Under the pieces are notes generated by a model. That model saw only the letters and a program-made list of their open reading frames with translations, ran no database searches and had not been told where the DNA came from. The translations under genes were made by a program, and so were the position numbers. A stretch of DNA of 64,000 bases from Pycnopodia helianthoides (Eukaryota; Echinodermata; Asteroidea; Forcipulatida; Asteriidae), in NCBI GenBank assembly GCA_032158295.1, contig CM063253.1, positions 1,333,001 to 1,397,000 of the forward strand, in the 5' to 3' direction. Positions 1 through 13,200 of this stretch are shown here, piece after piece. Position 1 is the first letter of the stretch, and each line of letters begins with the position of its first letter.

Positions 1-734
1 ATTCAGGCAATACAAATACCACGATCGGAAGACTTGGAACCAAGTCTAGTTTTGCCCACTTACAGTGTATCGGTTTGGGGAAAATAATATTAATAGATCA
101 TAACTAAACTTGTGATTAAAATAAAATACCAAAACAAATTTTGTGTATACGTTTCAAACACCAGCAGGCCTCGCTGTTCCTAAAAGCGCCGTCTTCTGAC
201 CCTCACAGCTGTCCCTATATTATTTAGGTGTTTCCCCGGTGCTTTGAGAATGGCCGGGTACCAAGTGCTCCAACCACCACAGGGACTACCATTACGTTTA
301 CCGGCCAAATCTTACGGAGTTCCCTGACCAGATCTATCACAAACACTATAAGTCTAGTCTAATTTTATTTGTTAAATTGTTAGTTTTAAATGTACATGTA
401 AACATTCCACCAACCGTGTTTTGGGGGGTCAAAAAGTGATGTGACAAAAACAAGAGGTGCCAGGAAGCTAAATGGTGACCTTACCGTCGCGAGACTTACA
501 CGGCCTAGTGAACGTGACCACAGGGTGCCTAGTCTACCTATTGCTTACTCCAATCTTGGTCCGAAGACCTTCATGGTCTGAGTATTTTCGACCCCAGCAT
601 CCCTAACGCTTGAGTTTGCTGAAAAGATGTTCAGGCCTAGTTTTCAAGACCCTTGCAGTAGATTACTAGAATCGTGGTTCAGATTCTAAAAGATAACACA
701 GGCTTGTTATTTACGTACAATATTGTCCACCTCG
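1..734. other. Non-coding, no recognised feature
   Basis: No frame of useful length, no splice-bounded exon and no clear repeat copy elsewhere in the window. Confidence 0.6.
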
Positions 735-1110
735 TTAAAGGCATATTACAGAATTGGTAATTGTAAAATATACTTTTGATCACAGATTTACATAAAACTT
801 ACACGGTCTAATGATGATGATAGTAGAAAACATCCCTAGAAATATTTCTGGCTGAAATGCCATATTTGATGAGAAATCAATCAAACTAATTTCCGATTGG
901 AGTTTATCGCTCATGAGCGTTTTATTCATGCATTGTATAACACATGCAAATTTGTAATCGGTTTTGCAATATATTCTCGTGACCCAGATGGCCGATCGAT
1001 CTCAAACTTCTACAGGTTTGTCAGTTTATGTATATGGTGGATTATATAAAGTGCTTACACTGCCAGCAACTGTTTTGTTAGCAAAAACCAATTCTGTAAT
1101 GTTCCTTTAA
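735..1110. mobile_element. TTAA MITE, family A, copy 1
   Basis: Bounded by TTAA at 735-738 and 1107-1110. Its inverted ends share the pattern AAGGAACATTACAGAATTGG (left end slightly diverged). The interior holds a stretch shared with 21480-21864 and 43240-43635 (TGAGAAATGAATAAA, cgctcatgagcg). Non-coding. A TTAA target and short inverted ends suggest mobilisation by a piggyBac-type transposase, by analogy. Confidence 0.75.
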
Positions 1111-1546
1111 TATTGTCATTGAAAACGGATTATTTCAGGTTGAGAAGTGATAAAGTCCCTGTAGGGAACGATAAGTGCCTCTCATTAACGGCTACCGGCA
1201 ACTTTGATGGCGATTATTTTGTATAAGGATGAAAACATATTGTTTTGTATGGCTCTTTACCTGGCATCAATGCTCTTGCTAAGTGATTAGTTTTTGACAT
1301 TGTCATGATGATGAAAGAAAATTACATGGAAACTAAAAATTTCATGTATTAACATTTACAAGTCAACTGTGAAGGGGGGAAATTAATAATGATCAATCAA
1401 AGCCTTTGAAAAATATGGTGTTCATCCTTATTAAAAAATAATCGCCGTAAAAATTACCGGTAACCGTTAACAAGAGTCAGTTATTGTTCCCTTTGGAATT
1501 ATCACTTCTGAACCTGAAATAATTTGTTATTCAATGACAATATTAA
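1107..1546. mobile_element. Long-TIR foldback element with TTAA ends
   Basis: The ends TTAATATTGTCATTGA (1107-1122) and its complement (1531-1546) open inverted arms of about 130 bp, roughly 1107-1240 against 1415-1546, with scattered mismatches. It shares its left TTAA with the family-A MITE immediately before it. Non-coding. Confidence 0.7.
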
Positions 1547-4025
1547 CGAAAATTAACAATATTTGACCTTTTTGCTCTGCGTTGTAAAAGCAATTTCATG
1601 TATCATGTTTTGTTATTACTATTTTTTAATAGTTTTTATACGCAGCATTATTATTATTAATTTGTTAACTGTAAATTACGTGCTTATCTTTGAGTATCGT
1701 CTAAATTCATTCATTGGCTTGTTTTTAATTTATTTTATATAATGCCTAAAATTGGAAAAACAGTCTTTGTTTGTATCTATGTGTTTCATATTTATTTGTT
1801 ACTATAATTATTGTTATCGTATTGCATTTCATAACATGTTTTGGGATTGTACTTTTATGTTTGTATAAATTCTCTGAATTTGTGTGATTTATTGTATGAT
1901 TTTGTTTTGTTTGCTTTCGGTTATATCATTTTTAACAACAATGGCCGCCCATATCCCAGCAGTGGCAGCTCGGCGTACAGCACTTGCGCGTACAGCCGGG
2001 CTAGCTAAAAAAAGAAATTGGTTTAAACTGCTGCCCATTGAGCCATCGATTTTGGCAACGCGCCCAAGTTTAATATAGGAGTCCATTGAAGGGCTTTTTT
2101 CAAGCCTCGGCTTGGGCTTGGGCTCCGGGCTTCGTTTGAAGTGTTGGACACATGTCAGTGCTCCAAAACTGATGACGGAGCCTTAGCCGAAGCCGGAGCC
2201 CAAGCCGCAGTTTGGAAAACGCATACGGTAACATAGGACGCTTTGCAGCGTCGTTTCCAAAACAATCGTTCCCTGCCCGTTTGCCGTAACGAGGTGCAAG
2301 GTGGTGTCACAGTGGACAAGGTTGGTGTCTAGATGGAGTTTTCCAATTGTTGTTTTTATAGAGAGTCTTTCTTTCTTTCTTTCTATTTTTGTTATATAGA
2401 ATTTTCAGAGGGTAGGTTTGACGAGTTTCCGTGTCTGTTTTGTGTTTATTGTGAAAAGATTTGTAATAACAAGGATTTATGTCTGAGTTTAAATACAAGT
2501 AACATTGTGCATTGTCGAATATATTCACTCAATCTGGCTTTTCAATGACACCCAGCTTCACCTCGTGAACAAAAATCTTTGTGGGGTAATCATTTTGCAA
2601 ATCACATTAATAATATCCCGCCCCAAAAAAGAGATACTAAGTGCCAGTGTTTCAGATTGCACGACAGAGCATGTAGGAACTAAAAGCTTCCGGGGCCCTT
2701 AGGAGGGCCCGGACCCCGAGCAATGGTTTTGCGCTCAGCGCACTGCAATTGTCTTTGAAAATACAAGCACCCCGGTTTGCAAACTTGTGTTCTCACGGGC
2801 CTGGTACTTCTGGATCTTTTCTGTCGCCTTCTAAAACTACTTATTATTTAATATTTTTGTTTAGTTTGTTGTGTGTTTTTTTTATGGGGGGGGGGTATTT
2901 TGTTTTTAATGGGAAACTGATTGACAGAATCACCTGATTCAAATACATCATTATTTTCAATCGATTGTTTAACTGTGGACTTTGTACACACAGTCTCTCT
3001 TTACCGGTTCCCTTTAAAAATGAGTGGCAAAAAAAACCCACAATTGCACGATGTTTTGCCCACGCAAACTTGTTCATTTTTACTCCATTAATCATGGAGG
3101 TCATGATTTATTCAGAGAAAGGAGCACTTTCGGTTAATTGAAAGTGAGGTTACTGGCCAAATACAAACAACCCAAAACACTATGATCCATCGTTGAACAT
3201 TTTACAGGGATTTCAGTTTACCGTCACTGCTAACAATAGATACAATGAGCTCGCCGAATGCTTCACGCTTTCGGGGAAATTATTAGCAAGTTCATGTCAA
3301 AATTTACATACTTTCAACTTCGTCCTCACATAGCACATTACTCGATCCCACAATCACACTGTACGACCCAATATTCAGAGACTGTGTACGAGGATTCGGG
3401 AAAAGGGACCGTGTCACATAGAGGGAAATAAGTACACATTTTGTGACAAAAAATCCGTTCATTTCTCATGTTTCATGGAATTACAAACCGAGTAACGTTA
3501 CATGACAACATCACTGGATGATACAAGATTCAGTATGCTATCAATAATAACGTCGTGTGATGTAAAAACAGTTTAATACACAAATTTATGTAAGTATCAA
3601 TCAATCATCAATCATTCATATTCGTTTTCTACACTCAGTCACGCATCATGTTGTTATTGTTAGTGTTACGGAAAAATATGGCGCCTCTGCTCTGGCTCTG
3701 CGTCCCATATCCCATATTTCTTCCCACTTTCATGAGGTCTTTATCTCCATTGCATGGAAAATGAGTGCATCACAAAACTGAATTTGATCGTCACCATGGA
3801 TTTGGAGCCCCTCCTCTTTGAAATCTCTGTTCATTTTTTAGTTCCGGACTCGATTGGATGGGTTCTATAAAAATAAATGTAGTTCTGAAATTGTGGAAAT
3901 AAAGAAAGCAGATATTTAAATCTACTGTGATCATGCAACAAGATATTTTGTACTAGTACTAATCCCCTATCAGTCAATATGTCAACTTGATTTTGTCGCC
4001 CTTTTGTTTTTTGTTATTTGTGCAG
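1547..4025. other. Receptor upstream region, repeats only
   Basis: No credible coding frame. Holds the palindromic fragment at 2095-2225 and simple (ctttc) runs near 2365. A donor-like gtaagtatc at 3590 might belong to a 5' UTR exon of the receptor; I cannot place a promoter. Confidence 0.5.
2095..2225. repeat. Palindromic element, family G
   Basis: Inverted arms gcttgggcttgggctccg and cggagcccaagccgc, with outer tttttcaag / gtttggaaaac. Related palindromic copies lie at about 59238-59400 and, as a fragment, about 62390-62460. Confidence 0.5.
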
Positions 4026-4207
4026 AGATTTGATAAAAATGATAAAGGAAAATTACAACATGGTTTGTTGTGACTGTGAGAGAGAAATTGCCGTCAGTTG
4101 GAAGTACTCAATTTACTTCCAGGCTGTCGTTGTTCTTCATGTGATTGGAGTATCCCTGGGGGTAGTACCGGTTGGTGGAGTCAATAACAGTGACAATCAG
4201 CATTTGT
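4026..4207 (+). CDS. Receptor exon 1: leader peptide
   Basis: An acceptor (gtgcag) precedes 4026 and a GTGAGT donor starts at 4208, so at least one non-coding exon should lie upstream. A donor-like gtaagt at 3590 is a candidate partner only. Two in-frame ATGs are possible. The one at 4039 is weak; the one at 4060 (AACATGG) has the better Kozak context. Either leads into a hydrophobic stretch, YFQAVVVLHVIGVSLGVVPV, that reads as a signal peptide or anchor. Its long polar N-region is slightly unusual, which favours the second ATG. The exon ends in phase 1, as usual before an FNIII domain. Confidence 0.65.
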
Positions 4208-7200
4208 GTGAGTACATTTTAAGGCTACCACACCTTCTCCGGCCAACCAGCGGCATGTCGTGGTCGGGCGGTATAGAGCATCGGACTCAAGTTCTGTGCC
4301 CAATTTCATAGAGCTGCTTAAGCAGAATATATTGCTTAACAATTTTCTGCTAAGCACAAATCAGCAGGATACCAGTCACAAATTGTACATGTGACATGAC
4401 AGTTTGGCCGGTAACCTTAATCTGGTAAGCATAATTTTGTTGTGCTTAGCTACTTTTTGTGCTTAAGCAGCTCTATGAAATTGGGCCCTGGTGCTAAGTC
4501 ATCAGGGTGTGGGTTCGAATCCCGGTCATGACACATGGTGTCCTTGAGCAAGACACTTGACTATAAATGCTTCTCATCACCCAGGGGTAAATGGGTACCT
4601 GTGAGGGCGATGGTTCTTGTGATTGATTTAGCTTAGTGCGCCACATACTTGGCAGCACAGGCTGTATACTCCCCAGGGAGCTGAGATGGTTTAAGGAATG
4701 AAATAAATGGCAGCCCAGAGACCAGGAGTGATAATGTTCGAAGCACAATGATCACCCTTTGGAATTACGCTATCAATTACAAGAGTCGATATTAATATTG
4801 TTATTATTATCATTAGTCACTCAAAAGAGAACTTACTTTTTGAGTTAAAAGAAGGCAAAATTACTTTACTTCGAACAAGAATAAAATACAAGTATGCTGC
4901 AGGCTCACCTCTAACATGAGCCCTGGCGTACATTGTCTAGTAAAAACTGCTACGGGGCTAGTAAACACCATCTCTCAACTTGCCCTGTGGGCTACTGAAA
5001 ACTGGTTGTGATCGCTACTATTAAATACGTCAGAAAGATACATTGATGAAAACAAGTGTTTAAAATCTGGGCTACTATTACTAAAACTTCCCGGGGGCAA
5101 AGTGCACAATTCACTAGCCCAGTACTGTGGCCCCCAAAAATAACAAATCGAATGTTCGGAGGGAATTCAGTATTTCTTGGGTCACTGTCGCACCTTCCAT
5201 CTTTCAATTCTCAATTTAAAGGCGGGATATACTTTTGGCAAATGTCAAAGACTAGTATCCTCACTTGGTGTATCCCAACATATGCATAAAATAACAAACC
5301 TGTAGAAATTTGGACTCAATTGGTCATTGAAGTTGCAAGAAAATAATGAAAGAAAAAACACCCTTGTTGCATAGAATTCAGGTTCAAATATTTTAGTGAG
5401 AAATTACGTCTTTCTCAAAAACTACATCACTTCAGAGGGAATCGTTTCTCGTTTTATACTATCAGCAGCTCTCAGGTGCTCCTTCCAGGTAAGTTTTTAT
5501 GGAAATGTATTTCTTGAGTAATTACCAAAAGTATCCACTCCCTTTATTTAACGTTGGTTACAAATGACATTCTTTTACAGGGCCAGTGAAGGCAACCAAC
5601 CTAACGTGTACATCCAATAATTTCAGGAACTCCTTCTGTTGGTGGATAAGTGGAGACAACGTCAACGCCACTGAAGTTTTACAAGCTAAGCCAAGGTTGA
5701 CTGAGAATCAAACGTTAGAAGATAGGCTGATGCAAAAATGTTGTATCACCGAAAAAACAGCATCGTTATTTAAAGATGCCAGCAGGGTTTGCCCTTAGCA
5801 TTTTTTAGTGACTGGCCAGCAGGACCAGTTAGCTTTTCATTTCACTGGTCCTTCACCCTTTTCACTGGTCCATATTTCATATTAACATGGGTGTTTTTCG
5901 ACACTGAACTAGCCAGCAGGACCACTTGGAGAGAATTTTGACTGGTCCTCAGGTGTTTTAATTGACATTTGGCCAGTGGACCACTGTTTAGGGAGAACAC
6001 ATATTTGTGGCCATATTTTCTCTGGAATTTTTTTTGATTTGTATTTTAAATAGCTATTTTTTTTTTTTTTAAATGTTGCACAAAAAAATCTGCAGATGAT
6101 AATTGGTAATTAATTTAAAACTAAGAATGTTTTATTGTCAGGATCCCAACATCTCACGTCTATTTTAACAATTTTGCATACAACATTTTTAAAAACAAAT
6201 TTTGCACCGTCCATGGCATAATATGTTTGTTTTTTTTAATTGTGTGCATCATCTGTTCAAATTATTGTAGAGAATAACAACAAGAACAAATTATTTCGAC
6301 AACAAAATTAAGCCATGTTCTGTTTTGGGGAATTTAAGGTTTTCACTTGTTTTACACTTGAGAGAAACAAAATCCCATTTCACATTTGTATATTGTGGCA
6401 AAATTCACCCAGTCTGTGGTCCTATCATTCACCTCATCGCTGTGGAATATGGATGGACACTTTCAGCTATTGTTCAAAAAAAATATTGACGATTGCAAAT
6501 AACATGGATGTACATTGGGGGAAGCATGCTTTTGTTGCCCAGTGCCGATCAGGTAGTTTTGCCTCATTTTTATTTTGCAATATGTTGTGGCTGAATAAAT
6601 GATAATACATTGATACCTGTAAAAAGTATAACTTGTTATTATTTGACAGGTTCTCAAAATGGGTGACTGCAAGGAAGGCCAATGATTGTGAAGGAAACAA
6701 TTGCTCCAATCTCTATCAAGTACAATCCCCCCCGGCTCTGTATCGAGTCAACACCACAAACGTTTATGGCTCCGTTGTGTCAGAAACCTTGACATTTTGG
6801 GCTTCCGGAGAGAGTAAGTAATACACTAAATGAAATATTCTTACATTTCTTCATTTAAATCAGCAGTCAACATTTTTCTTCTAGGTCCAGCCTGGAGATT
6901 GTTGTTTGGGTTTGTGTGTAGGGTTTGTATTAAAGGCAGGGCCATAGATTGATAAAAACTCCACAAATTAATGGCCATCAAAACTTACTTGGTGAGAAGC
7001 ACTGCAGCTGTCGATAGTATAAACTATTCGGGGGAAGGATTCCCTTTGGAATAATACGGTTCGGCTAATTTTTCACCCCAAAACATGAATCTGAGAAACA
7101 AATCATGAGTGAATCATTTCTCAGATTTCTGAGGGTTGACTGGCAATTCAAATTTTCGTGGTGTCCAGCCAGAGATGCGACTGGTACCCCGCTGTCACCT

Positions 7201-10200
7201 CAGGGAGGGGTTCAACGTTCTTGATGAAAACACTGTGACAATCGTACTGTTTTCTCAACAAGAAGACACAGTATTCAGCTGAAACTTTCACAGGTGACTT
7301 ATATTGTATCTTCGTTGACAAATTTGGCCTATAAATCAACATTATCATGATTATGTTGACGAGAGCCGATCTATGACCCTACCTACGAATCCCTCTGACG
7401 TCACAACAGAAGAACTCCTCCATGCATTTTTAGTGTCCCGGTTGGACTGCTGTAAGTCCCTCTTATATATGGACTTCCGGCTTCCATCATTAACCCTCTT
7501 GCTGTCTGACCATTCAATACCATTCACTGTGGTTTTGAATGATAGATAAACTATGCCAGCCTGCAATATGATACCATGAGGGAATGCATGTACACAGTAC
7601 ACAGCTAGTTCTGTGCACAGTTGTGCCACCAGACACAACCTTGGCAGTCGAATGGTTTCAAATGGTTGGTCAACTCACTGTAAAATGTTGCCAAGGGTCA
7701 CTGAGAGTAGGAGGGTTAATCTCAGAATCTGGAACAGTGCAGCCCGTATATGTATCCTCACTCGAACAAGGACATTTGATCACATCAGTCCGGTACTTAA
7801 AACACTACACCAGCTTCATGTGGACCAAAGCATAATATTTTACAAGGTCCTTGCTTCGTTTAATTTTTCATTTGTTAATTCTTGTTGTGAAGCCAATGAC
7901 TCTCAGAAAAGCGAACTTAATCACTATACTAGCCAAGAACCCCATGGAGAGAAGACAAGGAAGCAAGTTTCAGTTTTAGATGTCCAGAGAATTATTCCAG
8001 GGAAAACCATACCTGGTCAGGTAAAGACTGAAAAACCCAATCCACATATTGCTCGACCGAAGTTCTTACGGTGATGAAAGTTTTTCTATCGCAGGGGGCC
8101 AATTTTTTTCAGCATGATCGAAACAACTCGTGCTATGGTGTCCCGGAAAGACCATTGTGTGATATATTTCATACAAATCATAACTCCTGGCCTTCGTCGA
8201 CAAAGACTCTGACCCTTATAATGTAAGGTTACTCATTTGTTCTTGCACACAGCGGTGCTTAGTCCACCTTATGATGTCAGGGTAACGAATTTGAGTGAAT
8301 CAAAGCTGAGAATGAAATGGCATGCCCCACCAGGAGATTCGGACTTTGGCCACTTCGCAGACAGATTGGATTACAGATTCCAGTACAAATGGGAAGGTGA
8401 AAATGATACATGGAAAGAAGTAACAGTAAGTGACCGAGGTGATTTTCATTCTTGAACAGTTTCAACACGCTGACTGCCCCCTACGAGTATATTCGTAGTA
8501 ACAGGTGTAACGGCTTCTGCCACTATGAGTATACTCGTAGAGAATGAAAGGGCTTTGTATTCTTAATTGAATACACTGGCATCACTGAGCACGCAACAAA
8601 TACGCTTCTGGCAGTGGTGACGACATGCATCCTTAGAATGTGTATGTTCAAATTTTTTGTTTGTATAGTACCTATTTGGTATGCGCGTATGCGCACTGCA
8701 CTTGGCAAATGGGAACGCCCTACGAATCTATGACCGGCAGTCAACGTGTTAAAGAAGTTGTGTGCAAGAGGTTTAGTGCTATATTTCTAACCCGATATGA
8801 AACTCTGAAGGCTCCACTAAACTGAAGTGAAAAAAAGACGACCAATCAATGGCTGGTACTTATGCAGTCCCCACTGGTTTACTTCCACTGTTCTGGCAGT
8901 GTACCGGACTCCCAGTCATCGGGTGTGGGGTTGAATCAACGTGTCCTTGAGCTGCTTTTCTCCACCCAGGAGAGATTGTTCTTGCAATCAAGATAGCTCG
9001 ATGAGCTGTACACACAAGTACACGCATCCGTTTGCACACACCATTGTGGGGGACTTGCTATTGTTGTTCTATTATTCCGTTTTCTGAAGAATTCTGAAGA
9101 ATTTTCCAAGTTCAACAAAGAAAAACATTGTGGGGACCTTTTGTTCCCTTGTGTAAAAGTCCCCACAGCTGTGTGGATGCCTATATCCTTGGCAGCACAA
9201 GGTGCATACTCCTTAGGGAGCTAAGATGATGGTTTATAGGGTTGAATTAGTTTGAAGCGCTTCACACATGTAATGGAAGCACAGACCCTAAACTTCCCAA
9301 AGAGCTAAAATGGTTCTTTTGATTGATTTAGCTTAGTGTACTACAAACTTGGCCTCACAAGGTGAATGCTCCCCAGGGAGCTGAGATGGTTTGAGGAATG
9401 AAACAAGTGGCCAAATGACAGTGGTAATAATTTTCCTGTGACATGAACATCAAACTTGGTAGATTTTAATGCCACAAGAATGACAGTTATTATTAATATT
9501 ATTATTATTATTTTGTTTTTAATTATTATTATGAAATAGAGTAGTGCATTTACATTTATTTTCCATTTTTTTAATACAAATTTCCATCGGAATTATTAGG
9601 TCCTCAATGGGATTTGAACCCAAGACCCCTGACACTCCGGGCAGATGCTCTGCCAACTGAGCTTTTGAGGCACAACGGTATACTCCCTCGGGTTTTCCCT
9701 AAGAACCACATTTTTCTCTTGATGTTACAAAGAACACTGTAACCCAAAACCACAAACCCCAGTGGGGCAGGTACAAAGCAAAATGTATAACAAGTTGTAG
9801 GGCATTACATTTCTTGGGGATTAAGATGAGGAACATTCCACCAACAAAAAGGGATGTCAATCATTCTCCCTGGATAGTGTGTTGGGCTCACATTTGAAAG
9901 AAAATCTTTGATTTTGTTTTCTTTTTAATTCAGTCTTTGGTGAACTTGTAAGGGATTTCAATGCTTGTTTTACGGTTAAACGGTTAATCGGTCAAACGTC
10001 CCAACCAGGATCCCTATTTTTGAAATTGTAATAATTTCATTTGTACAGGATAAACTAAAGGCTACAGGATCAAATGGAGAATTCAAACTGCATGGTCTGA
10101 CCAAACCGTATGGTTTGTATTATGTAAGGTTGAGGGCAGAAGATACACTTGGAAGGGTAACTCCTAGTGAGTATTCAGACGAAGCCAAAGGACGCACTTC

Positions 10201-13200
10201 AGAAATAGGTAAATAGTAAAGGAACTTTGTGGCTCTGTGGATAATATAACTTGAACAAATATTTATCTATTTATTTGTTTTAACTCTAATGCTGTATTAT
10301 TATATATTTTTTTTCAACTTTTATTGAGGTAACCCTAATTTTTATAATACACCTCGTTTAAAACAACAAGAGGAAGTGTAGTGAAAAAACCCTTAAAACT
10401 CAATGGAACATTAGCTGGAGAATCAAATTAAAAAATTTTAATACTGAACGGGGGCCCAATTTCATAAAGCTGCTTAAAGGAACACGTTGCCTTCGGGTTG
10501 GGCGCTGTTGGGCGCTTTTGGGCTTTAACAAGCGTTTGATGTATAATGAGCACGGTCGGAAAGATGTTTAAAAAGTGGAATATAATGATCCACACAAACG
10601 TGCCTTAGAAATGCTTCGCTTTTGATAACTTTCGCGAAACAAGACGGTCCGCCATTTATGGTAGTCAAGATTTTGACTCCCATAAATGGCAGACAATTTC
10701 TATTAGTCTTATTTCCAGTCGCAGCTGTTGAACTACGACTGAGCAATTATTTTATTAAAAATGTTACGGTTACCATCTGTTTATTGTATTCCAATAAATA
10801 TCCAGTTAATAAATGAATAAAAAAAGAAAGAAAAAACATATGTTAAATAATTAAGTAGCAAGTCCCCACGTCTCGGTCCGTCCGGGCATCCAGGGACGTA
10901 CCAGCAGCATGCAGCAGCAAAGCCCTGTGGCCATACCACCCATAGACCTCCCCCTGCATGCTGCAGTAGACGACGCGAAGACGGGGTTCTCGTACAATGT
11001 ATGATTTTAGCGGGGCTGTGGTCCAGTGTAAAATTCGAGCCCTGAAGTGCAATGCTATAACTTGATTTACTTGTTGTTTTTACCCCAAGCTCCAAGGGAC
11101 CCACCCAGTAATTTCTACTGTAAGGCTGATCCAAGCAGTGATGGAGAGAAAAGGGTGGTAACTCTGACCTGGAAGGTAGGCTATGCTCGTCAAACCGAGA
11201 CCCTCAGTAAAAAACGTGTTGTCCTTGTACCTCTGTGCAGGTTTATTGGCATTCAGTGAACGGTTTTATAATGCCATAAACAATCTTTCATGGCGTGTCG
11301 TGGCCGAGTGGTCTAGTTCCCAAGCTCTGGTGTTGTTAAGCAGCAGAGTGTGGGTTCGAATCCCGGTCATGACACTTGTGCCCTTGAGCAAGGCACTTAA
11401 CCAGAATTGCCTCATAAAAAAAGTTGGGAAGGAAGTGCGTTCTGCTCTACCAGCCGGGCTCCAAGTGGATGATACCCATGCGGACATCCTTACGGACTGT
11501 GAAAGGGGTAACCCTGTTCAAGCTCCAGGAGTAGGTGGCAAGGGCCAGTTGGGCAGGAGAGTATAATGATAGTAGTTGGGTATTAACCCATATCTGCCTA
11601 ACTATGGGATTTCCTGTAGAACACACAAATGCTCTTAGCGCCTACCTACGGGAAAAACTTCTTGATAAACAAGACGTTAGTGTCTTTCTTTATACTCTTA
11701 TTACTAGTGATATGAGAGGGAAAACATGCCAAAATAAATATCACATTAAGGAGAATTGTTCACTCTTTCCAACGGTAGACAGTTTGTTGGGATATGTTTA
11801 TTTGCAAGGCAGTAAATAGTGCATGTTCATTGTTATGCAGCAATAAGTACAACATGGGCTTGGGCGGGAACAGTGTTTATGTGACCCTAACTTCCAAAAT
11901 GTTGTTATTCGTTTTGCATCCAAGTTAAAGGTCAAGCATCAAGAGACCAAACCAAAACGATATAATTTCTAAACTCTGTGAAGTTTCTTCTTTTCATGTT
12001 TTTGGTTCGCAGCGCTGGGATGATCCATTCAAATTAAACGGAGAAATACTTGGTTTTAACATCAGTGTTAAACAAGGTGATGCAAGTAAAAGTATCTCAG
12101 TGGAACCGAACAAGACATCGCACAAAATTCCTGGTAAGTTTAACTGATAGACTTGTTTTGTTTTTTTGTTTAGCTGTGAGAAAGGCATGGAGTATACTGC
12201 GTATCGTACGTTGATGTTGGCCTAACGGAATGGTTATGGCACACACGCTGGGATACAGGCAGTGGTTTCTTTAGACAGGCTCGGTAGACTAGCGGCTTAG
12301 GACAACCAGGTCCAATCTCGTGGCTCTGCTTGCCACCAAACTCTACACTTGCGATCACCAATCGTAGCACGGCAAGCCCTGATTTTCTGCACTAGCTGTG
12401 TAAGAGCGAAGAATGCCTAGTAGCATGGAGTGCGCGGTGTACAAGCAAACTGTTCTCTGCTAGCCTGTGAAATACGCTTGACGTAAGCGCAGAAGTCCCT
12501 GCTTCCGTAATCGTTGATTCTTCTTTGTTCATGGTAAAGCAGAGCATTGAAATTGGGCCTTGCTTTTCCATGGAAAGGTCGCAGGGTTCGAATCCTACCT
12601 CGTGGATTTTCTTCTTTTTTTCTGCAGGACCGGGGAAGAATTTAGTATACTCTGCTTGGAATACAGTGAAGTTGAGCAAATTAAACCATATTAATCTGTA
12701 TCCCTGGTGCAATTATTACATCAGTAAAGTTGAGGTTGTCACTAGTTTTGCATACATCTCTGAGAACCAATTGCTGGGTTTGGTTTTTGACTTTGCTGGT
12801 CTTAGTTCTAGCACCAACTAAACACCACTTTCATCATGATTGGGACTACTCTTAGAATGATGAAGAATCGCTCAGTTTTAGAGGAAAATCCAAAACTGGG
12901 AAGCTGCAGTCGACTGAAAATCTATATCACATGCGAGGCTCCGGCAGTGAAAGGCAGGTCAAGATACCACCAGTAAAGCCAATCTCGATCCCCATTGATT
13001 GGATTATTTATCTTGATATAATTTCTCCTTAGATCTCGATCCTTCTGTGCATTATAAACTCAGCATACAGACTGTAAACTCAATGGGAGCATCCCCACTG
13101 GAGGACTGTAATATTGATCCATTGATAGGTGAGTCTCATCATTCTCGGGTCGTACTGTGGCGTGTCGTGGCGGAGTGGTCTAGTTCACTGGACCCAAGCT

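Noticed and set aside
9601..9671. tRNA gene
   Set aside because: A and B boxes are present, but the anticodon arm does not fold; many tRNA-derived repeats occur here.
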